In this document: piece after piece, positions 16,757-26,542 of the stretch
Layout of the letters: each line of letters starts with the position of its first letter
Numbering within the stretch: position 1 is the stretch's first letter
NCBI RefSeq assembly: GCF_019285515.1
Contig: NZ_CP079095.1
Span: 3,070,501 to 3,134,500, forward strand
Direction of reading: 5' to 3'
Length of the DNA: 64,000 nt
Origin: Methylococcus sp. Mc7
GTDB lineage: Bacteria > Pseudomonadota > Gammaproteobacteria > Methylococcales > Methylococcaceae
Program-made: the position numbers and the translations under genes
The notes under the pieces: generated by a model
Seen by the model: only the letters and a program-made list of their open reading frames with translations
What the model was told of the DNA's origin: nothing
Databases searched by the model: none

Positions 16757-16830
16757 TGGAGGCTGAGGTCGGAATCGAACCGGCATAGACGGATTTGCAA
16801 TCCGCAGCATAACCACTCTGCCACTCAGCC
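16757..16830 (-). tRNA. tRNA-Cys (GCA)
   Basis: Minus-strand cloverleaf of 74 nt. The acceptor arms GGCTGAG and CTCAGCC pair, the anticodon GCA sits in the context TTGCAAA, the T-arm reads CCGGTTCGATTCCG, and the 3' end TCCA is encoded. An integrase remnant lies downstream of its 3' end. Confidence 0.96.
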
Positions 16831-16895
16831 TTTGAAGTTAACGTTCATGGCACCAACCGCCCTGGACTATGAAAGCGACTGCTCGTCATGATCGT

Positions 16896-16926
16896 TCCCC
16901 TCACCTCTCCCAAAGGGAGAGGGGGG
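16896..16926. repeat. C-rich inverted repeat between the two tRNAs
   Basis: A short palindrome with arms CTCTCCC and GGGAGAG around AAA, flanked by C-rich and G-rich tracts. It resembles the dispersed CCTCTCCC-type repeats found in many G+C-rich proteobacterial intergenic regions. Only one copy was noticed in this window, so whether it is a genomic repeat family is not shown here. Confidence 0.4.
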
Positions 16927-16954
16927 ATAAGGTACTGCGACTTTCACGTTAAAG

Positions 16955-16984
16955 CAAAAAGCCGCGGTTAGGAACGCGGCTTTT
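16955..16984 (-). terminator. intrinsic terminator after tRNA-Gly
   Basis: Arms GCCGCG (16961-16966) and CGCGGC (16975-16980) flank an 8-base loop, with an A-run on the left and T-run on the right, so the hairpin could work in both directions. It starts 10 bases past the 3' end of tRNA-Gly on the minus strand. Confidence 0.75.
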
Positions 16985-16994
16985 CCGAAAGCGA

Positions 16995-17070
<76 letters not shown>

Positions 17071-17194
17071 ATTCGATTCGCAGCATTTTACTGATCCTGA
17101 TTGGGATGTCAACAAGCTTTATTCAAGAGCTACGGCGACCGCTTACTCTGCTACCATCTGATCCGTTTTCAAGACAATCTTTCCACCAACCCTC

Positions 17195-18220
17195 ATGAAT
17201 GACGACGACCGTCGTGATGCCGTTCGGATTTCGCTGGCCCATGGTAACGGGGGCCGCTTGATGCGGGAAATCATCGAAGAAATTTTCGCTTTCCACCTCG
17301 GCCGGGAAGATCTGGATACCGCCGCCGATGCGGCAAGGCTTCCGCTGGAAGCCGGTGACGCCGAGTGGATGATCACGACGGACGGCTTCACCGTAGAGCC
17401 TCTGGAGTTCCCGGGAGGCGATGTGGGGAGTCTCGCGGTGCACGGCACCATCAATGACCTTGCCGTTTCCGGGGCGGTGCCGCGCTTTCTCAGCCTCAAC
17501 GTTTTCATCGAGGAGGGGCTGGACGTCGAGATTCTCGAGCGGATCGTTGCGTCCATGGCGCGTGCCTGCGCGGATTGCGGCGTGCGAGTGTTGGCCGGGG
17601 ATACCAAGGTAGTCCGGCGGGGGCAGGGCGGTGGGCTCTATCTGGCGACCACCGGCATAGGGCAAAGGCTGTCGGGTCTCGATCTGGGCTTGCACCGCGT
17701 TCGCCCGGGTGACCGGGTCATAGTGAGCGGTCCGGTGGGAGACCACGGCGCCGCGGTGTTGCTGGCTCGGGAGCAGTTCGGGTTGTCCGGCAATCTCCGG
17801 TCCGATGCGGGAAGCGTCCTGCCGATTGCCGAAATTCTGCTCGGCTTCCCGGCTCTGCGTTTCATGCGGGATCCCACCCGTGGAGGCGTGGCAACCGTCT
17901 CGCACGAGATCGCCCGGGCTGCCGGTGCGACCGTTCGCCTGCTCGAGTGTGATTTGCCGGTTCGGCCGGAAGTCCGCAGCGTATGCGAAATTCTGGGCTA
18001 CGACCCTTATTACTTGGCCTGTGAAGGACGGGTCGTGGCGGTCGTGGACGCTGCCGCCGCGGCTGAGGCGGTGGCGGCGCTCCACCGAGGGGGATTCACG
18101 GAGGCGGGCATCGCGGGCGTGATCGAAGCAGGGGTTCCGCGAGTCGTTCTTCAGACATCCCTGGGTGGCGAAAGAATCCTCCCTGAACTCGAAGACGATC
18201 CACTCCCCCGCATTTGCTGA
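17195..18220 (+). CDS. hypE: hydrogenase maturation protein HypE
   Basis: HypE (341 aa) dehydrates the carbamoyl group that HypF places on its C-terminal cysteine, giving the thiocyanate used to make the CN ligands of [NiFe] hydrogenase. The PurM/ThiL-like ATP-binding fold is visible: SLAHGNGGRLMREIIEE, ITTDGFTVEPLEFPGGD, GTINDLAVSGAVP, VLAGDTKVV and FMRDPTRGGVATVSHEIA. The essential C-terminal cysteine is in place (PRIC at the end). No hydrogenase or other hyp genes are adjacent in the window; a tRNA pair lies upstream and a terminator downstream, so it appears to be transcribed alone. The start (MNDDDRRDAV) is longer than the usual MKITLAHG beginning, but no later start fits better. Confidence 0.95.
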   Translation: MNDDDRRDAVRISLAHGNGGRLMREIIEEIFAFHLGREDLDTAADAARLPLEAGDAEWMITTDGFTVEPLEFPGGDVGSLAVHGTINDLAVSGAVPRFLSLNVFIEEGLDVEILERIVASMARACADCGVRVLAGDTKVVRRGQGGGLYLATTGIGQRLSGLDLGLHRVRPGDRVIVSGPVGDHGAAVLLAREQFGLSGNLRSDAGSVLPIAEILLGFPALRFMRDPTRGGVATVSHEIARAAGATVRLLECDLPVRPEVRSVCEILGYDPYYLACEGRVVAVVDAAAAAEAVAALHRGGFTEAGIAGVIEAGVPRVVLQTSLGGERILPELEDDPLPRIC

Positions 18221-18332
18221 ATCGGCGGACGATAATCGTTCGCAGCGGACGCGTCGATTGTGTCTTTCCGCGTTTTGTCGATAATGCCTCAACGCCGTCC
18301 AGTTCCGGTGCCGGCAAGATGAGCCGCGGCTC

Positions 18333-18357
18333 GGCCGGGCCGGCCGCCCTTTTTTTT
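18333..18357 (+). terminator. intrinsic terminator after hypE
   Basis: Arms GGCCG (18333-18337) and CGGCC (18341-18345), then GCCC and eight T residues (18350-18357). It stands about 110 bp after the hypE stop codon and before the ABC transporter gene, and probably separates the two transcripts. Confidence 0.5.
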
Positions 18358-18412
18358 CGCGGGCGGATCTCCGCTTCGGCATCTGCGGGAAAAGCATTCG
18401 AGAAGAACAATC

Positions 18413-20128
18413 ATGAGCGCCGAACAAGTCTCAAAATATGGATTGATCCTGAAGCGCATCCTTGGCAATGTGAGGGATTTCGCCGGCTCGGAACTGGGCT
18501 GGAAGGCCAAGATCCTGTTTGCTTCGCTCCTTCTGTTGATGCTGGCGATCAACGGTCTGAACGTGCTGAACAGCTATGTGGGCCGGGATTTCATGACCGC
18601 GATCGAAAATCGCTACATGGGTGGGTTCGTCTGGTATGCGGCGATCTATCTCGGCGTGTTCGCTGCGACCACCGTCGCGGCGGTGATCTACCGGTTTTGC
18701 GAAGAACGGCTGGGTCTGCTCTGGCGGGAATGGCTGACTCGAAGGTTGGTGAATGCTTATCTGGACGAGCGCATTTATTTCCGTCTCGACGAGAGCCAGG
18801 AGGTTGCCAATCCCGATCAACGCATCGCGGAGGACGTGAAGGCGTTCACCGTCACCACCCTTTCTTTTACCTTGATGCTTCTCAACAGTTCGTTCACCGT
18901 GCTGGCTTTTTCCGGCGTGATGTGGAGCATCAGTCCGCTGCTGTTCGGGGTCGCGGTCGTCTATGCCGTGGCGGGTTCCTACTTCACGGTTCGGTTGGGG
19001 CGGCCCCTCGTCCAGCTCAATTATGATCAGCTCGACCGCGAGGCGGATTTTCGGGCGGGTCTCATCCATGTCCGCGAAAACGCCGAATCCATCGCGCTGC
19101 TGCATCGCGAACGGCGAATTCAGTCCCGTCTGCTGCGTCAGCTCGAGGCGCTCACCGCCAATTTCCGCAGGCTGATCGCGGTCAATCGCAATCTCGGATT
19201 TTTCACGACCTGGTACAACTATTTGATCCCGGTCATACCGGCACTGGTGGTAGCACCCTTGTTCATCGATGGCAAAGTCGAATTCGGTGTGATCACCCAG
19301 TCGGCGATGGCGTTCACCTATCTGCTCGGCGCGTTTTCGCTGATCGTGACGCAGTTTCAGTCCATCTCGGCATACACCGCGGTGATAGCCCGGCTCCGCG
19401 GTCTGGTCCAGGCCGTGGAGAAGGTGCGCTCGGGAACCGCGGCACCGATCGAAGTCTGCGAGATGTGCGACCGGATCGCCTACGAGAAACTGACCCTGTA
19501 CTCGCCGCGGGACGGTCGGCTTCTGATCGACCAGCTTTCCGTGGAGATTCCGGCGGGTGGCCGTCTTCTGATCCGAGGTGAGAACCAGACCGCGAAGGTG
19601 GCTTTGTTCAGAGCGACGGCGGATCTTTGGAATGTGGGAACCGGAAAGATCATCCGTCCCGGCCTCGAGGATACGCTGTTTCTGCCGGAACGGCCGTACT
19701 TGCCCCCTGGAACTCTGCGCGAGTCGTTGCTGCGCACGGGCGGTGAAGATCAGATTCCGGACGACCGGATCATGGCGACATTGCGGTCTTTGGACATCGA
19801 TTCCATCCTCGTCCGGGTCGGCGGTTTGGATACGGAGGCCGATTGGGACGACGTCCTGTCCCTGGGAGAGCAGCAGCTTCTGGCTTTCACGCATCTCCTG
19901 CTCCTGGGGCCGCGCTTCGTGTTTCTGGACCGGCCGGGAACCGCCCTCGATGCCGAGCAGTTGGACCGGGTGCTGCAAATGCTGCATGACGATTCGATCG
20001 CCTATATCACTCTCGGCAACAGCCACGACAATCTGTCGTTCTACGATGCCGTGCTGGATCTGGAACCCGAGGGCCGCTGGTCCTGGAAAGAAATTCGGGA
20101 TGGTGCGGTCGTCGAACCGGCCGGCTGA
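18413..20128 (+). CDS. SbmA/YddA-type ABC transporter with a degenerate nucleotide-binding domain
   Basis: Membrane-plus-ATPase protein of the YddA/BacA/ABCD type, 571 aa. The transmembrane part (residues 1-330) has the family helices (ILFASLLLLMLAINGLN, FVWYAAIYLGVFAATTVAAV) and the conserved NPDQRIAEDVKAFT. The C-terminal half is recognisably an ABC domain but its catalytic motifs are lost. The Walker A position reads GENQTAKVAL (389-398), with Lys395 but without the glycines and Ser/Thr. The signature is LSLGEQQ (482-488). Walker B is FVFLDRPGTALD, so the catalytic Glu is Arg507. The H-loop reads LGNSHDN. ATP hydrolysis is therefore doubtful, although the full length is preserved with no stop or frameshift. 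It may act like SbmA, which moves peptides using the proton gradient without an ATPase. It stands alone between hypE and a chemoreceptor. Confidence 0.8.
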   Translation: MSAEQVSKYGLILKRILGNVRDFAGSELGWKAKILFASLLLLMLAINGLNVLNSYVGRDFMTAIENRYMGGFVWYAAIYLGVFAATTVAAVIYRFCEERLGLLWREWLTRRLVNAYLDERIYFRLDESQEVANPDQRIAEDVKAFTVTTLSFTLMLLNSSFTVLAFSGVMWSISPLLFGVAVVYAVAGSYFTVRLGRPLVQLNYDQLDREADFRAGLIHVRENAESIALLHRERRIQSRLLRQLEALTANFRRLIAVNRNLGFFTTWYNYLIPVIPALVVAPLFIDGKVEFGVITQSAMAFTYLLGAFSLIVTQFQSISAYTAVIARLRGLVQAVEKVRSGTAAPIEVCEMCDRIAYEKLTLYSPRDGRLLIDQLSVEIPAGGRLLIRGENQTAKVALFRATADLWNVGTGKIIRPGLEDTLFLPERPYLPPGTLRESLLRTGGEDQIPDDRIMATLRSLDIDSILVRVGGLDTEADWDDVLSLGEQQLLAFTHLLLLGPRFVFLDRPGTALDAEQLDRVLQMLHDDSIAYITLGNSHDNLSFYDAVLDLEPEGRWSWKEIRDGAVVEPAG

Positions 20129-20257
20129 CACCGTTTAGCGGCAATTCCGACCCTTGGCGGGTGCAGCACCCTTGCGGTGCCGTCCAGACCCAGTCCTTCG
20201 CGGGCAGATGGAGACTGCGTTTTCCCATACCCCGTTAGCTCTTCTTAGGGTTTCGAC

Positions 20258-22348
20258 ATGCGACTCCGATTGACGGTGCGCGCGCGCCTCTTGCTCGCCT
20301 GCGTTCTTCCAATGGCTCTGGCCATGGCCTTGATGCTGGGGTTCGTCATTTGGAATTATTATCGGGACCTGGTCCGGGAGTCGGAGCTGAGACTTCGGGC
20401 CGAGGTCAACGAGGCGGGGTTGAGGATCGAACTGGCCAATATCACCGCCTTGACCGTCCCGAGGACCATGGCGCTGGCGCAAGAAGCGGGGCTGTTCGGC
20501 AATCGGCTGGTATCCTTGGAGTTCGCGCGCAAGATACTCGAGGCCTTTCCGGAGTTTACCGGCGCTTATTTCGGCTATGAACCCGATGGAGACGGCCACG
20601 ACCGTTCCGTTTCCGAGGCCGGCGGGATTCCGTCGGACGCGGTGAGCCGGGAAGGGCGGTTTCTGCCTTACTGGTTTCGCGACCGTGAGGACCCCATGCG
20701 GATAAGGCTGTCGCCGTTGGCGAACACGGAGTCGAGTTACTATTACCGCGGGGTCAAGAATCGCCACGAAGGGAAGGCCGAGGAGGAGGGCGTCAGTCTG
20801 GCCGGAGGGATCAGCCGGCTTTACCGGCATTCCGGGCGTGGGGCGCAAGGCCAGCGATTCGCGATGGTGACCGAACCTTATGACTATGAGGGGAAATACA
20901 TGGTGGAGCATGCCGTCCCCTTGATGCGGGAAGGGCGGTTCCTGGGCATCGCGGGAGTGGACAAGGCACTCAATGACATCGACGAAACACTTCGGGGAAT
21001 GCATCGCCATGAAGCGGGCGGGTTTTTCCTCTTGAGCCAGCGGGGGCGCATCATCGCGTCGACGGTCGACCCGTCCGCCCGGGCCCGTCCCATAGAAGAT
21101 ACCCCCTGGTTGCCGGTATTGGAGCCGGCGTATCTCGATACCGGTAGAGGTACCTTCCAACTGGTCCCCGATCCCCGCAACGGCGCCGAAACCTATTTCG
21201 TATCGACCCGTCTGGCGACTGGCGAGTGGACGCTGGTTCTGGCTGCCAGCCGCGCGGAAATCCTGGCTGGCCTGATCGGTACCGTCAAGGGGGCACTGGG
21301 AGTGTCGGCCGCTATCCTGGCGGCCGTCCTGGGGGTGGCGTTCCTGGCCTTGCGGGCGGTGAGCCGCCGTATCGAGGATGCCGCGCAGGTCGCGGCGCAG
21401 GTCGCGGCCGGCGATCTGAGTTCAAGGCTGGATGCTGCGGGCACGGATGAAATCGGTGATCTGGTGCGGGCCATGGAGGCCATGCGGCAGGCTTTGGCCG
21501 ATTTGATCGGGCGGGTGAAGCGGTCCAGCCAGCAGCTGGTTGCCGTTGGCGATGAAATCACCGTGGCGGCCCGGCATGAAGAAAGCCTGGCCCATGACTT
21601 CGGCGCGCTGACACAGCAGATCGCCGCTTCGGTTCGCGAGATTTCGACAACCGGCGATGAGATGGTCCGCAGCATCGCCGATGTCGCGCGGGCAACCGCC
21701 GAAACGGCGGAAGTCGCCTCGGCCGGGAAAGAGTGCCTGGCGGAAACGGAGGCGGCGATGCATCGCATGAGCGAGGGAATGTCGTCGGTGGTGGAGCGCT
21801 TCGCCGCCATCGGCGAGCAGGCGCAGAACATCAACCGGATCATGAATGCCATGACGGATATCGCCGTCCAGACCAATCTGCTTTCGTTGAATGCATCGAT
21901 CGAAGCCGAGAAAGCAGGGAAGCAAGGGGCGGGGTTCGCCGTCGTCGCCAGCGAGATCAGGCGGCTGGCCGACCAGAGTGCCGTCGCGGCGCTGGATGTG
22001 GAGGCGATGGTGCGCGACATGCAACGGGCGGTCGCAGGGGGAGTCCAGGTCCTGGAGTCTTTCCAGGAGGAGATGAGCACGGCCGGTCTGTCGAATGTGC
22101 GGCGGCTGGCCGACCATTTCACCGCCGTTTTGGAGCGGATCGACCATCTGGTGCCGGGTTTCGGCCGGGTTTATGAAGGAATGCGAGCGCAGGCGGAGGG
22201 CGCCCAGCAGATCAATGGTGCGATGGTCGCGTTGAAGGATGAAGCCCAAGGGGCGGCGGCATCGTCCGAGCACTTGAGCTCGATGGTGGTCAAGCTCCAC
22301 ACCGCAGTGCAGGAGCTGCAGGCTGAAATCGGCAAGTTCAGGCTGTAA
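20258..22348 (+). CDS. methyl-accepting chemotaxis protein, WspA-like signalling domain
   Basis: Transmembrane chemoreceptor of 696 aa. TM1 is residues 10-31 ([21 protein letters not shown]). A large periplasmic dCache-type sensor spans about 40-340 ([43 protein letters not shown]-like ligand loop not identified). TM2 is near 350-372, with a HAMP domain after it ([19 protein letters not shown]). The signalling hairpin tip reads [20 protein letters not shown] and then [20 protein letters not shown] with [16 protein letters not shown]. This D[IV]Exx[VM]xxMQxAV pattern is that of WspA-type receptors, which feed c-di-GMP circuits, rather than of flagellar Tsr/Tar. No C-terminal CheR-tethering pentapeptide is present. 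The GGDEF/EAL gene begins 59 bp downstream, which fits a c-di-GMP output. A second receptor with the same tail lies at 38531. Confidence 0.9.
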   Translation: MRLRLTVRARLLLACVLPMALAMALMLGFVIWNYYRDLVRESELRLRAEVNEAGLRIELANITALTVPRTMALAQEAGLFGNRLVSLEFARKILEAFPEFTGAYFGYEPDGDGHDRSVSEAGGIPSDAVSREGRFLPYWFRDREDPMRIRLSPLANTESSYYYRGVKNRHEGKAEEEGVSLAGGISRLYRHSGRGAQGQRFAMVTEPYDYEGKYMVEHAVPLMREGRFLGIAGVDKALNDIDETLRGMHRHEAGGFFLLSQRGRIIASTVDPSARARPIEDTPWLPVLEPAYLDTGRGTFQLVPDPRNGAETYFVSTRLATGEWTLVLAASRAEILAGLIGTVKGALGVSAAILAAVLGVAFLALRAVSRRIEDAAQVAAQVAAGDLSSRLDAAGTDEIGDLVRAMEAMRQALADLIGRVKRSSQQLVAVGDEITVAARHEESLAHDFGALTQQIAASVREISTTGDEMVRSIADVARATAETAEVASAGKECLAETEAAMHRMSEGMSSVVERFAAIGEQAQNINRIMNAMTDIAVQTNLLSLNASIEAEKAGKQGAGFAVVASEIRRLADQSAVAALDVEAMVRDMQRAVAGGVQVLESFQEEMSTAGLSNVRRLADHFTAVLERIDHLVPGFGRVYEGMRAQAEGAQQINGAMVALKDEAQGAAASSEHLSSMVVKLHTAVQELQAEIGKFRL

Positions 22349-22407
22349 ATCGCTTTCGCGGCGGTACGGCCTTTCCCTGTGTTTTCGCGTTATTTCCAGG
22401 GGCAATA

Positions 22408-25400
22408 ATGAGTAACGAGACAAAGGGTGCATCACTTGGCGTGAAGCGGGTAGCGGTGGTGCGCTCGGTCCGATGCTTCCCCCGATGGTCGGTCATCATC
22501 GCGCTGGCGGTTTGCACCACCCTCCTCGGCGGGTTGCAGTTCTATCTGTCCCATGTGCAGCATTTGCGGTCGCACGCCGGCGACACACTGGCAGCGGTGG
22601 TTCATGCGAAATTCCAGCATATTGTGCAATGGCGCGCCGAAAGGCTGGCGGATGCGGAGCAAGTGGCCGGGAATGCTTCGTTCCTCGCGGCGGCCGGCGC
22701 CTGGCTGGCCGCGGACAAGCAGGATACGGCTTCGACCCGGCTGGTGCTGTCCCAAATGCAATCGTCCCGGGAGGCGGGCGGCTACCGGGATGTTCTGCTG
22801 CTCGATGCGGCCGGCAGAATCCGTTTGTCGCTGACGGCCCAGGGTGAGCACGGTAGGGAGGGCAAATACGAGCGCATTCCAATGCCGGCGGAAGGGGAGG
22901 GCGCACGCCCGGTCCTCGGCGACTGGTACCTTTCGCGGGACGAAAGCGACTTTCTGGCCGATGCGCTTATCCCGGTATCGCATGAAATGAATGGAGAGCG
23001 TCGGCTCGTGGGCGCCATCGTGATGGTAGCCGATGCCGGGCATTTCCTGCGCGCCTTGCTCGAATCGCTGTCGCAGTTCAACCCGGAGATTTCTCTGATC
23101 GGTCAGAAAGGAAACCGCGTGGTATCCCTGGACCGGAATTTTCTCGCGCGTGACGGGGAGCCTTCGGCGCAGGCGACACCGGTTTCCGAAGCGGCGTTCA
23201 GAATCGTCCGGGGCGAGCGTGGACTGCTCACGCAGGAACGTGACGCCGGAGCGGCCCTGCTGTCGCTGGGGGCGCCGATTCCAGGATCAGCCTGGTACGT
23301 GATGGCGGAAATGCGCTCCACGCCGCTTCCGCAGGAAGCCCAGCCGTTCGTTCTCGGCGCGTCGTTGCTGGGATTGCTGGGCACCCTCGCGGCCGCGGCG
23401 GCATTGCTCGGGCGATGGTCCGACCGGCATCACGTGCAAGCCGCGCTTCGGGCGGAAAGGGAACGGGCCGACCTGTTGAGGCGCTTCGAATACTTCGTCA
23501 GATACGCCAATGACGCCATTCTCCTCGCCGACCGGGATCACCACATCGTCGATGCCAACGATCGCGCGCTGGAGCTTTATGGGTACTCCAGGGAGGAACT
23601 GGCCGGGATGGCCCTGGCCGAGGTCGTGGCCGGGGATGCGGAAGGTGTCCAGCAGATGCGTCTGGAGGAAGCGGTCGCCCGGGGGGGAGGCGTCTGGGAG
23701 TCGGTGCATACCCGGAAGGACGGGGTGCCGGTTCCGGTGGAGCTGAGCGTCCGCTCGATCAGCGTGGAGGGTTCCGATTTCGTCCAAGCGATCGTGCGGG
23801 ACGTGAGCGAGCGCAAGCGTATCGAACTGGCGCTGGCTCGGCAGAAGAATCTGTACAGCCTGCTGGCGCAGACCAACCAGGTCATCGTCCGCCATACCAG
23901 CGAGCAGGAGCTGTTCGACTCGATCTGCCGGATCGCCGTCACGAATGGCGGCTTCCGCTTCGCCTGGATCGGGATGATCGATAGTGAAACCGGTACCCTG
24001 GCCCCCGTTGCCCGGTACGGAGACGATGCCGGTTATGTGGGAAGCCTGAACCTGTCCGGGGGAGACACCGGGCAGCACCGCGCTCCCGCGCGGATGGCCG
24101 TGACCGCCGGCCACCACGTGATCAGTGACGATTTTCTCGCCGATCCCGCCACCCGGCCGTGGCATGAGGCAGGCCGTGCCGCGGGCGTACGGGCTTCCGG
24201 CGCTTTTCCCGTTTGGCGGCTCGGAAAGGTGGTGGGTGCGATCAACCTCTACGCGGGCGAACCGGGTTTCTTTTCGGAAGACATCGTCGCCGTGCTCGAC
24301 ACCATGGCCATGGACGTCTCTTTCGCGCTGGAGATCCTGGCCCGCGACGCGGAACGGGAAAGGAGCGAGATGCGGCTCAGGGAAAGCGAGGAGCGGTTCC
24401 GGCTGGCGGCCAATTCGGCACCGGTGCTGATCTGGATGGGGGACACCGCGCGCGCCTGCACTTTTTTCAACGATATGTGGCTGAATTTCACCGGGCGTTC
24501 GCTCGAATACGAACTGGGTGACGGATGGCTGGAGGGCATACACCCCGAGGACCGTTCCCGCTGGACCGGCGCCTATTCCGCTGCGTTCGACGCCCGGAAG
24601 CCGTTCGAGATCGAATACCGCCTGCGCCGTCGCGACGGGGAGTACCGCACGATGCTGGGCAAGGCGACGCCGCGGTTCGATGCGGGCGGCGAATTCGTCG
24701 GCTATGTCGGGTCATGCATCGACATTTCCGACCGGAAAAAAGGCGACGAACGTCTGCTTTTGGCAGGCAAGGTGTTCGAAGCGGTACGCGAGTCGATCAT
24801 GGTGACCGATGCGAACCGCGTCATCGTGGCGGTCAATCCCGCCTTCAGTGACATGACCGGCTACAGCCCGGAGGAAGCGGTGGGCAGGACGCCGGCATTC
24901 CTGCAGTCCGGCCGGCATGGCAGAGAGTACTACGCGGCGATGTGGCGGGCGGTCGAACAGGAAGGATCCTGGCAGGGCGAATTCTGGAACCGGCGCAAGA
25001 ATGGCGAGCTGTTTGCGGTTTTGGAGACGATCGTGGCGGTTCGCGACGAGACCGGGGCGACGGTCAACTACATCGGTGTCGCCGCGGACATTTCCAGCCT
25101 CAAGGAGGCGGAAGAGCACATTCACCACCTGGCCTATTATGATCCTCTCTCCGCCCTGCCCAACCGGCGCTATCTGATGGAGCGGGCGGAATACGCGCTG
25201 GCCTGGGCGGAACGCCGCAAGGAAGAGCTGGCGGTGGTGTTCCTGGATGTCGACCACTTCAAGGATGTCAACGATTCCCTCGGGCATCAGGTGGGTGACG
25301 AACTGCTGGTCCGGGTGGCGGCGCAGATCAAGGAATTCACCCGTGACACGGACACGATCGCGCGCCTCGGCGGGGACGAGTTCGCGCTGCTTCTGCCGGA

Positions 25401-26445
25401 CCTGGGCCGTGACGGGGTGTCGCAAGTCGCCGACAAGATACTGGTTGCCCTGCGCAAGCCCTTCGAGCATTCGGGCCAGGCGTTTGCGGTGACGGGCTCC
25501 ATCGGCATCAGCCTTTACCCCCATGACGGAACCGATTTCGAAACCTTGCTCCGCAACGCGGACACGGCGATGTACCACGCGAAACAGCAGGGCCGCAACC
25601 AGTTCCGTTTCTACGATCCCGGAATGAACGTGGACATCCTGGCGCGGCTGACGGTGCTGTCCGAACTCAGGGAGGCAATCCCTGCCGGCGAGCTTCGGAC
25701 CTTCTTCCAGCCCGAGATCGATCTGGCCGACGGGAAGCTGGTCGGGGCCGAAGCCCTGGTGCGCTGGCAGCATCCCGCGCGGGGCCTGTTGTCGCCCGAC
25801 CAGTTCATTCCCATCGCCGAAAGCAATGATCTGATCGTCGCCGTCAGCGACTGGGTGCTCGAAGACACCTGCCGCCATCTCGCCCAATGGAAGAAAGCCG
25901 ATCTGGCGCCGATCACCGTCGGAGTCAACCTGGCCGCCCGCCATTTCCGCGATCCGCGGCTGGTGCAGCGTGTCGAGTCGTTGCTGTGCCGTTACGGCGT
26001 CCCGGGCTCGTCCCTGCAGCTCGAACTGACCGAATCCACTCTGCTGGATGCCGACGCCCAGACCATGATCGTGCTGCAGGAACTGATCGCGTTGGGATGC
26101 AGCCTCTCGATCGACGATTTCGGCACCGGCTATTCCAGCCTGTCCTATCTCAAGAACCTGCCGATAGCCACGTTGAAAATCGACCGCAGCTTCGTCCGCG
26201 ACATCGCCTTCGACGCCGATGACAGGACGATTTCCGGCACGGTGGTGGCATTGGGCCACAGCCTGGGGCTAAAGGTCATCGCGGAAGGCGTCGAAAGCGA
26301 AGAACAGCGGCGCATCCTGCTGGAGCAGGGCTGCGACTTCGGCCAGGGTTATCTGTTTTCGCGTCCGCTCGGCTCCAAGGAGTTCACCAAATGGCGTATG
26401 GAGCATGCGATGCGGCTGGAGACGGACATGCGCTATCGGGACTGA
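22408..26445 (+). CDS. membrane PAS/GAF/GGDEF/EAL c-di-GMP enzyme
   Basis: Large c-di-GMP turnover protein, 1345 aa. TM1 is residues 28-48; a periplasmic region of about 250 residues follows; TM2 is near 310-330 (VLGASLLGLLGTLAAAAALL). Then come a PAS domain (about 355-470, ANDAILLADRDHHIVDANDR), a GAF domain (about 480-645, FAWIGMIDSETGTLAPVARY), two more PAS domains (about 655-780 with NSAPVLIWMGDTARAC, and 785-905 with ESIMVTDANRVIVAVNPAFS), GGDEF (about 920-1075) and EAL (about 1085-1335). The cyclase motif ARLGGDEFALLL is intact. In the EAL domain GAEALVRW, LELTEST, DDFGTGYSSLSYL and AEGVESEEQ are all present. Both activities are therefore possible. A ribosome site AGGGG precedes the ATG. 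It directly follows the WspA-like receptor gene and may be its output. Confidence 0.92.
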   Translation: MSNETKGASLGVKRVAVVRSVRCFPRWSVIIALAVCTTLLGGLQFYLSHVQHLRSHAGDTLAAVVHAKFQHIVQWRAERLADAEQVAGNASFLAAAGAWLAADKQDTASTRLVLSQMQSSREAGGYRDVLLLDAAGRIRLSLTAQGEHGREGKYERIPMPAEGEGARPVLGDWYLSRDESDFLADALIPVSHEMNGERRLVGAIVMVADAGHFLRALLESLSQFNPEISLIGQKGNRVVSLDRNFLARDGEPSAQATPVSEAAFRIVRGERGLLTQERDAGAALLSLGAPIPGSAWYVMAEMRSTPLPQEAQPFVLGASLLGLLGTLAAAAALLGRWSDRHHVQAALRAERERADLLRRFEYFVRYANDAILLADRDHHIVDANDRALELYGYSREELAGMALAEVVAGDAEGVQQMRLEEAVARGGGVWESVHTRKDGVPVPVELSVRSISVEGSDFVQAIVRDVSERKRIELALARQKNLYSLLAQTNQVIVRHTSEQELFDSICRIAVTNGGFRFAWIGMIDSETGTLAPVARYGDDAGYVGSLNLSGGDTGQHRAPARMAVTAGHHVISDDFLADPATRPWHEAGRAAGVRASGAFPVWRLGKVVGAINLYAGEPGFFSEDIVAVLDTMAMDVSFALEILARDAERERSEMRLRESEERFRLAANSAPVLIWMGDTARACTFFNDMWLNFTGRSLEYELGDGWLEGIHPEDRSRWTGAYSAAFDARKPFEIEYRLRRRDGEYRTMLGKATPRFDAGGEFVGYVGSCIDISDRKKGDERLLLAGKVFEAVRESIMVTDANRVIVAVNPAFSDMTGYSPEEAVGRTPAFLQSGRHGREYYAAMWRAVEQEGSWQGEFWNRRKNGELFAVLETIVAVRDETGATVNYIGVAADISSLKEAEEHIHHLAYYDPLSALPNRRYLMERAEYALAWAERRKEELAVVFLDVDHFKDVNDSLGHQVGDELLVRVAAQIKEFTRDTDTIARLGGDEFALLLPDLGRDGVSQVADKILVALRKPFEHSGQAFAVTGSIGISLYPHDGTDFETLLRNADTAMYHAKQQGRNQFRFYDPGMNVDILARLTVLSELREAIPAGELRTFFQPEIDLADGKLVGAEALVRWQHPARGLLSPDQFIPIAESNDLIVAVSDWVLEDTCRHLAQWKKADLAPITVGVNLAARHFRDPRLVQRVESLLCRYGVPGSSLQLELTESTLLDADAQTMIVLQELIALGCSLSIDDFGTGYSSLSYLKNLPIATLKIDRSFVRDIAFDADDRTISGTVVALGHSLGLKVIAEGVESEEQRRILLEQGCDFGQGYLFSRPLGSKEFTKWRMEHAMRLETDMRYRD

Positions 26446-26542
26446 TGCCGTCCGTCCGCGTTGGAGGCGGAAGCCCGACGGCTAGCCTGCTTCCGCGCCG
26501 CTCGCCGCGGGCGAATCGGCGGACCGGGGTAGCCGGGGCCGT

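Noticed and set aside
20129-20257. Possible riboswitch before the chemoreceptor gene
   Set aside because: The region has short GC-rich inverted repeats but not the core of the c-di-GMP, glycine, fluoride or thiamine riboswitches.
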